A program made the position numbers and the translations under genes. Source: Nymphaea colorata (taxonomy: Eukaryota; Streptophyta; Magnoliopsida; Nymphaeales; Nymphaeaceae). Taken from it: 64,000 nucleotides of DNA. Positions 11,638 through 21,990 of the stretch are shown piece by piece. The stretch lies in assembly GCF_008831285.2 (NCBI RefSeq), contig NC_037468.1, forward strand, positions 102,001 through 166,000. Reading direction: 5' to 3'. How positions within the stretch are numbered: the first letter of the stretch is position 1; each line of letters begins with the position of its first letter. The notes below the pieces were generated by a model that saw only the letters and a program-made list of their open reading frames with translations, did not search any database and was not told where the DNA came from.

Positions 11638-12058
11638 GAGAGTAGGCTTGAGGCGAGATGCAGTCCTTTCGTCGGCAGTGATTGGGAACGGAACTTCGTC
11701 TTTCCCTGGTGTACCTTGCGATGGGCATGGAAGGGAAGGTGCTGCTTCTTCCTGTCTTCCCGGGGCGATGATCGAGTCCAGTTCTCGACTCATTGAGCGA
11801 GTGTTAACGTATAGTAAATGTACAAGGCCCGACGGTGTAGTAATATAGAAGGGTAACGGAGGTGAGAATCAAGTGACGGGTCATTACCGGCTTCACTCAC
11901 CAGGTGGGTCGGGGCTGCTAATACCGCCAAAGGGGTGGTCACGATAGAATCATCTAATCAATCAACGACGAAAATCATTGCTTCCTCAACTATCTTTTTG
12001 AAGCAGATAGTGAACAGTGCTCATTCTATCTCAACCGGAAAAGCCTACCTATAGGATA
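11638..12058. other. Upstream region of rpl5
   Basis: No recognisable gene. The rpl5 frame extends back in phase to 12017, but the added 14 residues do not resemble the family. Any promoter for the rpl5-rps14-cob cluster would lie here; no motif is certain. Confidence 0.45.
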
Positions 12059-12622
12059 ATGTTTCCACTCCATTTTCATTACGAAGATGTATCACGTCAG
12101 GATCCGTTGCTCAAACCGAATCACGCCAACGTTATGGAAGTTCCTGGATCGTGTGAAATCAGAGTTGTTCCAAAGCCATTTGCACCCTCTTCTTTCGGAA
12201 GCCAAAATGGAAAATTGGCTATGGAGATTTCGCGCGGTCAGAGATTCGTACAGACACAAAGGAGTTCGACAGGAAAGTCGTTTCGATCCAATCCATTCTT
12301 GGGGTCCGATAAAGAAAGAGTCACTGTCAATGACCTAGCACGACAAAGCACTCTCCGAGGGCATTTTCAGTCTAATTTTTCGGTCAGAATCTCAACAGTA
12401 ATGTCTCTGTTATCTTCTCCGGTCGAAATACGGGAAAACCCCATTCAATTATCGATGGAAACTTTTTTTTGCGAATTCTCCCCGGAACTGGAAGATCATT
12501 TCGAGATCTTCGAGCATATTCGAGGGTTCCATGTTACTATTGTAACTTCGGCCAACACACAAGATGAGACTTTACCACCGTGGAGCGGCTTTTTTCAAAA
12601 GGAAGAGGGGGATGTCAGATAG
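12059..12622 (+). CDS. rpl5: Mitochondrial ribosomal protein L5
   Basis: Large-subunit mitoribosomal protein that binds 5S rRNA. The 187-residue product starts [20 protein letters not shown] and continues with [43 protein letters not shown], and ends with [10 protein letters not shown] and [12 protein letters not shown], all typical of plant mitochondrial L5 and of the usual length. The ATG at 12059 is chosen over an in-frame ATG 42 nt upstream because homology begins here. The TAG stop at 12620-12622 directly abuts the rps14 ATG. The residues around 39-46 ([11 protein letters not shown]) differ from the more usual KAPYNF-type segment and may include editing sites. Intact; first gene of the conserved rpl5-rps14-cob block. 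Confidence 0.96.
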   Translation: MFPLHFHYEDVSRQDPLLKPNHANVMEVPGSCEIRVVPKPFAPSSFGSQNGKLAMEISRGQRFVQTQRSSTGKSFRSNPFLGSDKERVTVNDLARQSTLRGHFQSNFSVRISTVMSLLSSPVEIRENPIQLSMETFFCEFSPELEDHFEIFEHIRGFHVTIVTSANTQDETLPPWSGFFQKEEGDVR

Positions 12623-12925
12623 ATGTCGGAGAAGCGAAATATACGAGATCACAAACGTAGATTGCTTGCGACTAAATATGAATTGAGACGAAAGCTTTAT
12701 AAAGCCTTTTGTCAAGATCCCGATCTTCCTAGTGATATGCGGGACAAACATCGTTATAAGTTGTCCAAGTTGCCAAGAAATAGTTCCTTTGCACGAGTCA
12801 GAAACCGATGTATTTCCACTGGTCGCCCTCGTTCCGTATATCAGTTCTTTCGCATTTCTCGTATCGTTTTTCGTGGATTAGCATCTCGAGGTTCTTTGAT
12901 GGGCATAAAGAAATCGTCTTGGTAG
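12623..12925 (+). CDS. rps14: Mitochondrial ribosomal protein S14
   Basis: 100-residue small-subunit protein of the uS14 family. It begins [20 protein letters not shown] and ends [14 protein letters not shown], the usual plant mitochondrial termini; [14 protein letters not shown] is the conserved S14 core motif near residue 62. No frameshift or stop. Many angiosperms have lost this gene or carry it as a pseudogene, so an intact copy is informative. It starts on the base after the rpl5 stop, so the two are certainly co-transcribed and translation may be coupled. Confidence 0.97.
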   Translation: MSEKRNIRDHKRRLLATKYELRRKLYKAFCQDPDLPSDMRDKHRYKLSKLPRNSSFARVRNRCISTGRPRSVYQFFRISRIVFRGLASRGSLMGIKKSSW

Positions 12926-13740
12926 CCACCACCAAACAAAAGGGTGAGCTCCGCAGCTGGTCGGTCAGTAGGTCCACGGCAAAACGGCGGAGGACCGAAA
13001 AGACCTTGAGGACTCATCCCTTCTCTCGAATCGGAGATGCTAATGGGACGGGAATAGAAGTGGGGGACCTCTCTACCGCACCTGTCTCCCCAGACTACGA
13101 CTACGTACGGGGTAGTACTCTTTCCAAGATAGAATATCACCGCGTTCACTTCCAAGTGACGAATCTCACTCCCGAGGGATCGACCACTATTTGCGAGTAA
13201 GGCGGAGAACTTTTGTTTATTGGAGCGCCGGAGTTCGGAGGACCATGGAGGTCATTTTTGCTTTTTTGGGACCTTCCGGACCAAAAACCTCTTCGTTTCG
13301 TTGGTAGAACCAACGCCAATATCATATGGCTCTTCAGAGTTGGAGATTTCAGAAATTCTCTCCTTTCCAAAGCTGCGCAAGGTGGCCCCCCCAGAGCAAA
13401 CCCCACCCCTCTTCCCCCCCTTAATGAAAGACCCTCGCCCCGCTTCCTATGCCTTTTTTGGTCGGGACCCGAGGGCCTTTTTTCTTTTTGATCCTGAGGT
13501 TCTTTAAAGAATCAACCAACCTCCCAATCCGTAGCCCAGGTGACTCGCTGCCTGCCAAAAGACAACAAATGGGTTTGGCGCAGCGAAGCCAAATTCCATC
13601 AAGGCAAGCAAGTGGGGAGAATGAAGAAGCGCCCTGAATCAATCAAAAAGCCTTCCCTTCGCGTGGTTCAGGCGACGTTTGCATCTTCTTCAAAAATAGC
13701 AGAGGGGGGGGAACAGGAGTTTTCACGATAGGAAAGAGAC
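12926..13740 (+). other. rps14-cob spacer (815 bp)
   Basis: No recognised gene. Overlapping frames at 12808-13200, 13213-13491 and 13220-13507 are not conserved families; the spacer is C-rich with homopolymer runs (about 13384-13420 and 13705-13712). It probably lies within a common transcript from rpl5 to cob. Confidence 0.5.
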
Positions 13741-14922
13741 ATGACTATAAGGAAGCAACGATTCTCTCTTCTGAAACAACCTATATCCTCCACACTTAAC
13801 CAGCATTTGATAGATTATCCAACCCCGAGCAATCTGAGTTATTTTTGGGGGTTCGGTCCGTTAGCAGGTATTTGTTTAGTTATTCAGATAGTGACTGGCG
13901 TTTTTTTAGCTATGCATTACACACCTCATGTGGATCTAGCTTTCAACAGCGTAGAACACGTTATGAGAGATGTGGAAGGGGGCTGGTTGCTCCGTTATAT
14001 GCATGCTAATGGGGCAAGTATGTTTCTCATTGTGGTTCACCTTCATCTTTTTCGTGGTCTATATCATGCGAGTTATAGCAGTCCTAGGGAATTTGTTCGG
14101 TGTCTCGGAGTTGTCATCTTCCTCTTAATGATTGTGACAGCTTCTACAGGATACGTACCACCTTGGGGTCAGATGAGCTTTTGGGGAGCTACAGTAATTA
14201 CAAGCTTAGCTAGCGCCATACCTGTAGTAGGAGATACCATAGTGACTTGGCTTTGGGGTGGTTTCTCCGTGGACAATGCCACCTTAAATCGTTTTTTTAG
14301 TCTCCATCATTTACTCCCCTTTCTTTTAGTAGGCGCCAGTCTTCTTCATCTGGCCGCATTGCATCAATATGGATCAAATAATCCATTGGGTATACATTCA
14401 GAGATGGATAAAATTGCTCCTTACCCTTATTTTTATGTAAAGGATCTAGTAGGTCGGGTAGCTTCTGCCATCTTTTTTTCCATTTGGATTTTTTATGCTC
14501 CTAATGTTTTGGGGCATCCCGACAATTATATACCTGCTAATCCGATGCCCACCCCGCCTCATATTGTGCCGGAATGGTATTTCCTACCGATCTATGCCAT
14601 TCTTCGCAGTATACCTGATAAAGCGGGAGGTGTAGCCGCAATAGCACCAGTTTCTATATCTCTGTTGGCTCTACCTTTCGTTAAAGGTATGTATGTGCGT
14701 AGTTCAAGTCTTCGCCCGATTCACCAAGGAATCTTTTGGTTGCTTTTGGCGGATCGCTTACTACTAGGTTGGATCGGATGTCAACCTGTGGAGGCACCAT
14801 TTGTTACTATTGGACAAATTCCTTCCGTGGTTTTCTTCTTGTTCTTTGCCATAACGCCCATTCCGGGACGAGTTGGAAGAGGAATTCCCAATTCTTACAC
14901 GGATTTGACTGATCGCACCTGA
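13741..14922 (+). CDS. cob: Apocytochrome b, complex III
   Basis: Membrane subunit of the cytochrome bc1 complex that carries both b hemes and the quinol/quinone sites. 393 codons, ATG to TGA, the normal length. The heme-ligand histidines H88, H102, H189 and H203 show the exact 14-residue spacing, and the Qo-site PEWY is at residues 277-280. Many codons look unedited: H100 and H109 (Tyr in relatives), R120 and R239 (Trp), S135 and T136 (Phe, Ile), P140 and P375 (Leu), H190 (Tyr), S242 (Phe) and R339 (Cys). All would be corrected by C-to-U editing. The C-terminus RVGRGIPNSYTDLTDRT is typical of plants. No introns. Last gene of the rpl5-rps14-cob cluster. Confidence 0.99.
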   Translation: MTIRKQRFSLLKQPISSTLNQHLIDYPTPSNLSYFWGFGPLAGICLVIQIVTGVFLAMHYTPHVDLAFNSVEHVMRDVEGGWLLRYMHANGASMFLIVVHLHLFRGLYHASYSSPREFVRCLGVVIFLLMIVTASTGYVPPWGQMSFWGATVITSLASAIPVVGDTIVTWLWGGFSVDNATLNRFFSLHHLLPFLLVGASLLHLAALHQYGSNNPLGIHSEMDKIAPYPYFYVKDLVGRVASAIFFSIWIFYAPNVLGHPDNYIPANPMPTPPHIVPEWYFLPIYAILRSIPDKAGGVAAIAPVSISLLALPFVKGMYVRSSSLRPIHQGIFWLLLADRLLLGWIGCQPVEAPFVTIGQIPSVVFFLFFAITPIPGRVGRGIPNSYTDLTDRT

Positions 14923-15360
14923 TCAGTGAGAAATTCTTACACTAATTATTGACAAGTGATGAGTATTACACCAAGAATTGACAAGCGGATGAGTCAGACT
15001 TGTGAGTTGGCTATGTTGATATAGCTGCGATAGGGAAAAGAGACTCGACTATAGGGCTTCCGCCTTGGCAGGGGGCTTTGTTCCCGAAACTCCCCTCCGC
15101 CTCCCCTCTATCTTTCGGCCACGAAAGACAAAGAAGGCATGAACAGCCGAGCAGTATCAGACACCTGATCCCGAAAAAAGGTACGAAACCAATACGCCGC
15201 GCCGGCTCTTCGACCAAGGAGGCATTCAACCCATCATGCCGACTACTATGACTAATACGACGACAGGGGGAAGTCTCCAACATGGAAGGCTTCGCGGGGA
15301 TAAGGATGGAGTCTCGCGGGGCTGCTTCGCTCGCCACTACTGTTCTTTTTTTTTTTATGC
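14923..15360. other. Downstream of cob, nothing recognised
   Basis: Just after the cob stop, GACAAGTGATGAGT and GACAAGCGGATGAGT form a short imperfect direct repeat (about 14951-14995). The word GGCATTCAACCCATCATGCC at about 15221 recurs near 55455. No gene. Confidence 0.5.
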
Positions 15361-16060
15361 AACGTCACGTCATGTCATGAGCAAAGCACTCTGAACAAGA
15401 GGGCTTTGCTCTGACCTGAATCACTTCATCAGCTTCAGCAATTTGAAGTTGCGAGTGCTTTCTGAAAGAAGGGAACTCGCAAAGCGAAGCTCTGACGGAA
15501 ATGGCTTTCAATCTGATAGTTGGCATTAGTGCTTCTTAAGGAAAGGAGATTATGGAAATGATGGAAAGGAAAGGCAATTATGGAAAGGTCAGGACTCATT
15601 ATGGAAGGACAGGACCCTTTTGAAAGGTCAGGACTCATGACAATTGTATGCCATTAGTACTCACTTGACAACAAAATGCCATTAGTACTCACTTGACAAC
15701 AAAATGCCATTAGTGCTCACCATACCAACATGAGTACTCACTATACCAAAAAGATGCCATTTTCCATACAACAAATTGTATGCCTTCCAAAATCCATGAC
15801 AATTGCAAATTGACGAGTTCCCTTCTTTCAGAAAGCACGCACTCGCAAAGCGAAGCGTGAGGGCTTTGCTCGCTGGGGGCAAAGCACTCTTTTTTCGCTT
15901 TGCGATCCTCGAACGCATGTCTTGATCCAATGCCGGGTGATTGGCAATGAAAGATCAAACTGTCGAAGAGCGCAATCAAACGAGCAAAGCACTCTGAACA
16001 AGAGGGCTTTGTTCTGACGTGACGTGACCTTCAGCAATTTGAAGTTGCGAGTGCTTTGAT
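15360..16060. repeat. Border-repeat cluster with a short array fragment
   Basis: Two clusters of border words (CGTCACGTCATG, GAGCAAAGCACTC, GCAATTTGAAGTTGCGAGTG) at about 15360-15500 and 15830-16060 enclose roughly 230 bp of minus-orientation array (about 15595-15830) with GGTCAGGACTCAT, GCCATTAGTACTCACTTGAC and CATACAACAAATTGTATG. This is the smallest array island and shows the border-array-border layout clearly. Confidence 0.85.
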
Positions 16061-17625
16061 CCTAAAGCGGTGATAGATCTTTTTTAAGACAAATTGGGGC
16101 TTTGAAAGGAATTCGATGACACTACATCTGCGCAGAAGAAGGGAGAACTTGCTCTACTCTATGAGGGGGGCCGGGCCGTATTCTGTTAACCAATCCGCCC
16201 CTGATAGACCAGCCGTTGCATATGCCGGCTACTCCTGCCTGTCTTGGGCGACAAGGACATATCACGAGGTAGAGACGCAGGGTGATACCATAGGGTGATA
16301 TTCCGAGGTAGGCCTATTAACCCACCACCCTGACCGGGCCAGGAGCTTTCTTCTTAAGGACTGTTTAATTGAACTCTCTATCGAAGGAAGAGGCCTTTAT
16401 GGATTTCGGCCTGGTAACGTAGTCCATCCTCCCCCGGCTCCGTCAGTCAAGCTATATATCCTCACCCTTCATAAAGACGGGGAGGGGCTTGCGGAAGCTT
16501 TCGATTCCGCGTCTTCCTCTGCGGAGAATTCATCTTCTGCCTAGGAAATTGCATCCGACGGTAACGGAACACAGGCTTGTCGCCGATGCTTTCCATCTTC
16601 GTGTTCTCTTGTTCCTACGAGCAAAGCCCTGACGCAATGAAAAGCGAGTGCTTTGATCAGAACTGAATATTCCGCAGTGGGGCCAAAGCAAGAGGGAGAT
16701 TTTGTTCTTAAAGCAACTCTTGCCTTCTTTATTAGTGGTGGTGGACTTGGATTCTTTCCAAAGTTGTATATAGAATGGCAGAATGTACCTGGCAAAAGCC
16801 ATAGTGGGTGTCGCTTTCAATTTCATTAACTAATGTAGGTCGCCTGGTATGCCATTAATGCTTTCACTTGAAGCGATACCCTACCCGATCTGACTAGTCA
16901 AACGGTAGCGAGAGGGCTCTTTCTCATCAGTTGACAGTACCAGAAGTAGAGGGGACTTTCCTAGAGGGGATATTTCCATTGCTGTCTGTACTCTTTCTTC
17001 CACCTGTAAAGTAACCAACTAGGCAGAGCGAGAGAACTTCTCCGCTTTAGCCTGGCGATTTGATATGATTGCTAGACTCAAAGGATGGATGGGAATGGTG
17101 ATCCTTAACTTCGTGGAAGTACCGCAGTTGCTTATCCTAGAGAGGATCTTAGAAGATCGCCAGAAACATCAATAGATTGCGGCTACCTTCAGTCTGCTGC
17201 AGCAGCGTCGCTTTCAAGTAATTGATCAAGGAAGGGCGAGAGAAAAAGGAGGTGTTGTCGGCACTTGAGCAGATTGAACCATGTGAGCGAGAGACGAATC
17301 CCGGCAAAGAATCGAGCCAGAATAAGAGATATGATAGACAAGGGGACGGATCGGATCCCGTCAAGGTCTTTGACGCTCAAGGCAGTGAAATGGAAAGGTT
17401 CAGTAGTCGATCCGAGTAAGGCCTTAGCCGCGAAAGCCGTAAATGCGAGGTTCTGACGGTGAGAGCCTATAGCTGACCACGAATTTGGGGAAGTGGAAAG
17501 TTTAAGAGATAGGTCGGACCTAAAAGGATCAGAAGGCTCTCCATCTCTGTGGCGGCCAAGAGTTCCCATTCGTGTGCGAGAATCATCGTATAGAAAAAAA
17601 CGGAGAGTGACCGACAAAGCACTCG
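16061..17625. other. Unassigned region between arrays
   Basis: Single-copy-looking sequence. Open frames at 16116-16298 (+), 16530-16826 (-) and 17189-17656 (-) match no family I recognise; the last runs into the border of array B, so part of it is repeat. A GAGCAAAGCCCTGACGC border word sits at about 16619. Confidence 0.45.
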
Positions 17626-17639
17626 CAACTTTCATTTTC

Positions 17640-20600
17640 AGGACATCAATTTGCAATTGTCATGGATTTTGGAAGGCATACAATTTGTTGTATGGAAAAT
17701 GGCATCTTTTTGGTATAGTGAGTACTCATGTTGGTATGGTGAGCACTAATGGCATTTGTTTGTACAGTGAGTACTAATGGCATTTGTTTGTCAAGTGAGT
17801 ACTAATGGCATTTGTTTGTACAGTGAGTACTAATGGCATACAATTGCAATGAGTCTTCATCTTTCAAGAAGAATCAGTCCTGACCTTTCAAGACAGTCTT
17901 AACCTTTCCATTTTTTGTAAGGTGAGTACTAATGGCATACAATTGCAATTGGTCCTGTCCTTCCATCAAAAGTCCTGACCTTTCAAGACAGTCTTGACCT
18001 TTTTGGTAAGGTCAGTCCTGACTGTGAAAGACAGTCTTGACCAGAAGAATCAGTCCTGATCAGATAGTCTTGATCTTTTTGGTAAGGTTAGTCCTGACTG
18101 TGAAAGACAGTCTTGACCTTTTTGATAAGGTGAGTACTGATGACATACAAATGAGTCTTGACCTTTCAAAACAGTCTTCATCTGTTTGGTATGGTGAGTA
18201 CTGATGACATACAAATGAGTCTTGACCTTTCAATCAAGTCCTGACCTGTTTTGGTATGGTGAGTACTCATTGTTGATGGAAAATGGCATTTGTTTGTCAA
18301 GTGAGTACTAATGGCATTTTGTTGTCAAGTGAGTACTAATGGCATACAATTGTAATGAGTCCTGACCTTTCAAAAGGGTCCTGTCCTTCCATAATCATTC
18401 CTCAATCATTCTCATTAGTCCTGACCTTTCCAGAGAGTCCTGACCTTTTTGGTAAGGTGAGTTCTGACTTTTCCTCAATCATTCTCATGAGTCCTGACCT
18501 TTCAGAGTCCTGACCTTTCCATCTTTTTGGTATGGTGAGTACTAATGACATTGGTTTTTACAGTGAGTACTAATGGCATATGGAAAGTACTAATGGCATT
18601 TGTTTGCACAGTGAGTACTAATGGCATACAATTTTTGGTCAAGTGAGTACTAATGGCATACAATTGCAATGAGTCCTGACCTTTCAAGACAGTCTTGACC
18701 TTTCAAAAGAGTCCTGACCTTCCTGACTTTTCCAGAATGAGTCCTGACCTTTCAAGAAGAATCAGTCCTGACCTTTCAAGACAGTCTTGACCTTTCAAGA
18801 AGAATCAGTCCTGACCTTTCAAGACAGTCTTGACCTTTTTGGTAAGGTTAGTCCTGACTTTGAAAGACAGTCTTGACCTTTTTGATAAGGTCAGTCCTGA
18901 CTGTGAAATACAGTCTTGACCTTTTTGATAAGGTGAGTACTGATGACATACAAATGAGTCTTGATGGTCATTCCTCAATCATTCTCATTAGTCCTGACCT
19001 TTCAGAGTCTTGACCTTTCCAGAAAGTCCTCACCTTCCTGACTTTTCCATAATGAGTCCTGACCTGTTTGGTATGGTGAGTACTGATGACATACAAATGA
19101 GTCTTGACCTTCCTGACTTTTAAATAATGAGTCTTGACCTTTCCAGAAAGTCCTGACCTTTCCATAACATTCAGGAAATCGTCAAAAGTGCTTCCAACTT
19201 CATGGAAAGGAAATGATGGAAAGGATCAATTGTCATTGTATGCCATTATCCATCAAAAAAAGGAGATGCCATTATCCATCAACCAATTTGGATGGATTTT
19301 GGTATGGCTAATGACATTTGTTTGTACAGTGAGTACTAATGGCATATGGAAAGTACTAATGGCATTTGTTTGCACAGTGAGTACTAATGGCATTTGTTTG
19401 TCAAGTGAGTACTAATGGCATTTGTTTGTCAAGTGAGTACTAATGGCATTTGTTTGTCAAGTGAGTACTAATGGCATTTTGTTGTCAAGTGAGTACTAAT
19501 GGCATTTTGTTGTCAAGTGAGTACTAATGGCATACAATTGTCATGAGTCCTGACCTTTCAAAAGGGTCCTGTCCTTCCATAATGAGTCCTGACCTTTCAA
19601 GAAGAATGAGTCCTGACCTTTCAAGACAGTCTTGACCTTTTTGGTAAGGTCAGTCCTTACTTTGAAAGACAGTCTTGACCAGAAGAATCAGTCCTGATCA
19701 GATAGTCTTGATCTTTTTGGTAAGGTTAGTCCTGACTTTGAAAGACAGTCTTGACCTTTTTGATAAGGTGAGTACTGATGACATACAAATGAGTCTTGAC
19801 CTTTCAAAGGAGTCCTGACCTTTCAAGAAGAATCAGTCCTGACCTTTCAAGACAGTCTTGACCTTTTTGGTAAGGTCAGTCCTGACTGTGAAATACAGTC
19901 TTGACCAGAAGAATCAGTCCTGATCAGATAGTCTTGATCTTTTTGGTAAGGTTAGTCCTGACTTTGAAAGACAGTATTGACCTTTTTGATAAGGTGAGTA
20001 CTGATGACATACAAATGAGTCTTGACCGGAAAGTCCTGACCTTTCAAGAAGAATGAGTCCTGACCTTTCAAGACAGTCTTGACCTTTTTGGTAAGGTCAG
20101 TCCTGACTGTGAAATACAGTATTGACCAGAAGAATCAGTCCTGATCAGATAGTCTTGATCTTTTTGGTAAGGTTAGTCCTGACTTTGAAAGACAGTCTTG
20201 ACCTTTTTGATAAGGTGAGTACTGATGACATACAAATGAGTCTTGACCTTTCAAAACAGTCTTCACCTTTCAAGAAGAATCAGTCCTGACCTTTCAAGAC
20301 AGTCTTGATCTTTTTGGTAAGGTCAGTCCTGACTTTGAAATACAGTCTTGACCAGAAGAATCAGTCCTGATCAGATAGTCTTGATCTTTTTGGTAAGGTT
20401 AGTCCTGACTTTGAAATACAGTCTTGACCTTTTTGATAAGGTGAGTACTGATGACATACAAATGAGTCTTGATGGTCATTCCTCAATCATTCTCATTAGT
20501 CCTGACCTTTCAGAGTCTTGACCTTTCCAGAAGAATCAGTCCTGACCTTTCAAGAAGAATGAGTCCTGACCTTTCAAGACAGTCTTGACCTTTTTGGTAA

Positions 20601-20845
20601 GGTCAGTCCTGACTGTGAAATACAGTCTTGACCAGAAGAATCAGTCCTGATCTTTCAAGATAGTCTTGATCTTTTTGGTAAGGTCAGTCCTGACTTTGAA
20701 AGACAGTCTTGACCTTTTTGATAAGGTGAGTACTGATGACATACAAATGAGTCTTGACCTTTCAATCAAGTCCTCACCTTTCAAGAAATGAGTCCTGACC
20801 TTTCCATAAGGTCACTGATTCAGGTCAGACAAATCCTGACAAGTG
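17640..20845 (+). repeat. Array B, plus-orientation half
   Basis: Same vocabulary as array A, all in the GTCCTGACC orientation. The segment 19214-19474 is repeated as 26623-26883 in the same orientation and again inverted near 24050-24305. The stretch 19400-19530 is a run of the 28-bp unit that begins GTGAGTACTAATGGCATTTG. It ends at the junction word. Confidence 0.94.
20810..20840 (+). repeat. Array junction word, copy 2
   Basis: Marks the end of the plus half of array B. Pairs as an inverted repeat with the copy at 21992-22022; matching inverted sequence extends outward to about 20600 and 22230. Confidence 0.88.
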
Positions 20846-21990
20846 CTGACCATACCAAAATTGCAATTGTATGCCATTAGTGTTCACACAAATGGAAAGG
20901 AAAAGGTCAGGACTCTCTGGAAAGGTCAGGACTAATGAGAATGATTGAGGAATGATTATGGAAGGACAGGACCCTTTTGAAAGGTCAGGACTCTGAAAGG
21001 TCAGGACTAATGAGAATGATTGAGGAAAAGTCAGAACTCACCTTCTCAAAAAGGTCAATACTGTATTTCACAGTCAGGACTAACCTTACCAAAAAGATCA
21101 AGACTGTCTTGAAAGATCAGAACTTCTTCTTCTTAAAAGGACAGGACCCTTTTGAAAGGTCAGGACTCATGACAATTGTATGCCATTAGTACTCACTTGA
21201 CAAACAAATGCCATTAGTACTCACTTGACAACAAAATGCCATTAGTACTCACTTGACAACAAAATGCCATTAGTACTCACTTGACAAACAAATGCCATTT
21301 TCCATCAACAATGAGTACTCACCATACCAAAACAGGTGAGTCGGTCAGGACTCTTTTGAAAGGTCAAGACTGTCTTGAAAGGTCAGGACTCATTCTTCTT
21401 GAAAGGTCAGGACTCATTGCAATTGTATGCCATTAGTACTCACTTGACAACAAATTGTATGTCTCTCACTTGACAACAAAATGCCATTAGTACTTTCCAT
21501 ATGCCATTAGTACTCACTGTGCAAACAAATGCCATTAGTACTTTCCATATGCCATTAGTACTCACTATACCAACATGAGTACTCACCATACCAAAACAAT
21601 GCCATTAGTGCTCCCAATGGCAATTGTATGCCATTTTCCATACAACAAATTGTATGCCATTAGTGCTGACCATCAAAAAATACTCATCACTTTTCATAAG
21701 CACACTCGCTTCGCTTTGGCTTCCCTTGAGTCAAAGCACACTCGCTTCGCTTTGGATTCATGAGCCACTTTGATGAAATGCAAAGCAAAGTCATGTACGC
21801 TGACCTTGACTTTGAAAATGGCTCGTTCGTTCGAGAAAAGCACTCGCAACTTCAAATTGCTGAAAGTCACGTCACGTCAGAACAAAGCCCTCTTGTTAAT
21901 TGCACAAAGCACTCAATTTCAGACAAAATGAGATTCACTCTTTTGTCAGGGTCAGCGGCATACAATTCAATTTGTGATATGGTCAGCACT
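20846..21990. repeat. Array B centre, with recurrent 213-bp cassette
   Basis: The interval between two inverted junction words. Holds one copy of the recurrent cassette (20977-21189), four 28-mer-type units after it (to about 21310), and a border cluster around 21700-21905 (CACTCGCTTCGCTTTGG, GTCACGTCACGTC). Orientation here is already minus (GGTCAGGAC). Confidence 0.85.

Noticed and set aside
12017-12058. rpl5 start at the first in-frame ATG
   Set aside because: The extra residues are not found in relatives, and the ATG at 12059 begins the conserved FPLHFHYED segment.
16501-16545. tRNA T-arm-like sequence (CGGAAGCTTTCGATTCCG)
   Set aside because: The loop is 8 nt and no acceptor or anticodon arm can be formed around it.
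20977-21189. The 70-codon frame of the recurrent cassette as a real small protein
   Set aside because: It starts with TTG, lacks a leader or domain, and lies within non-coding array in all nine copies. Recorded as a repeat instead.
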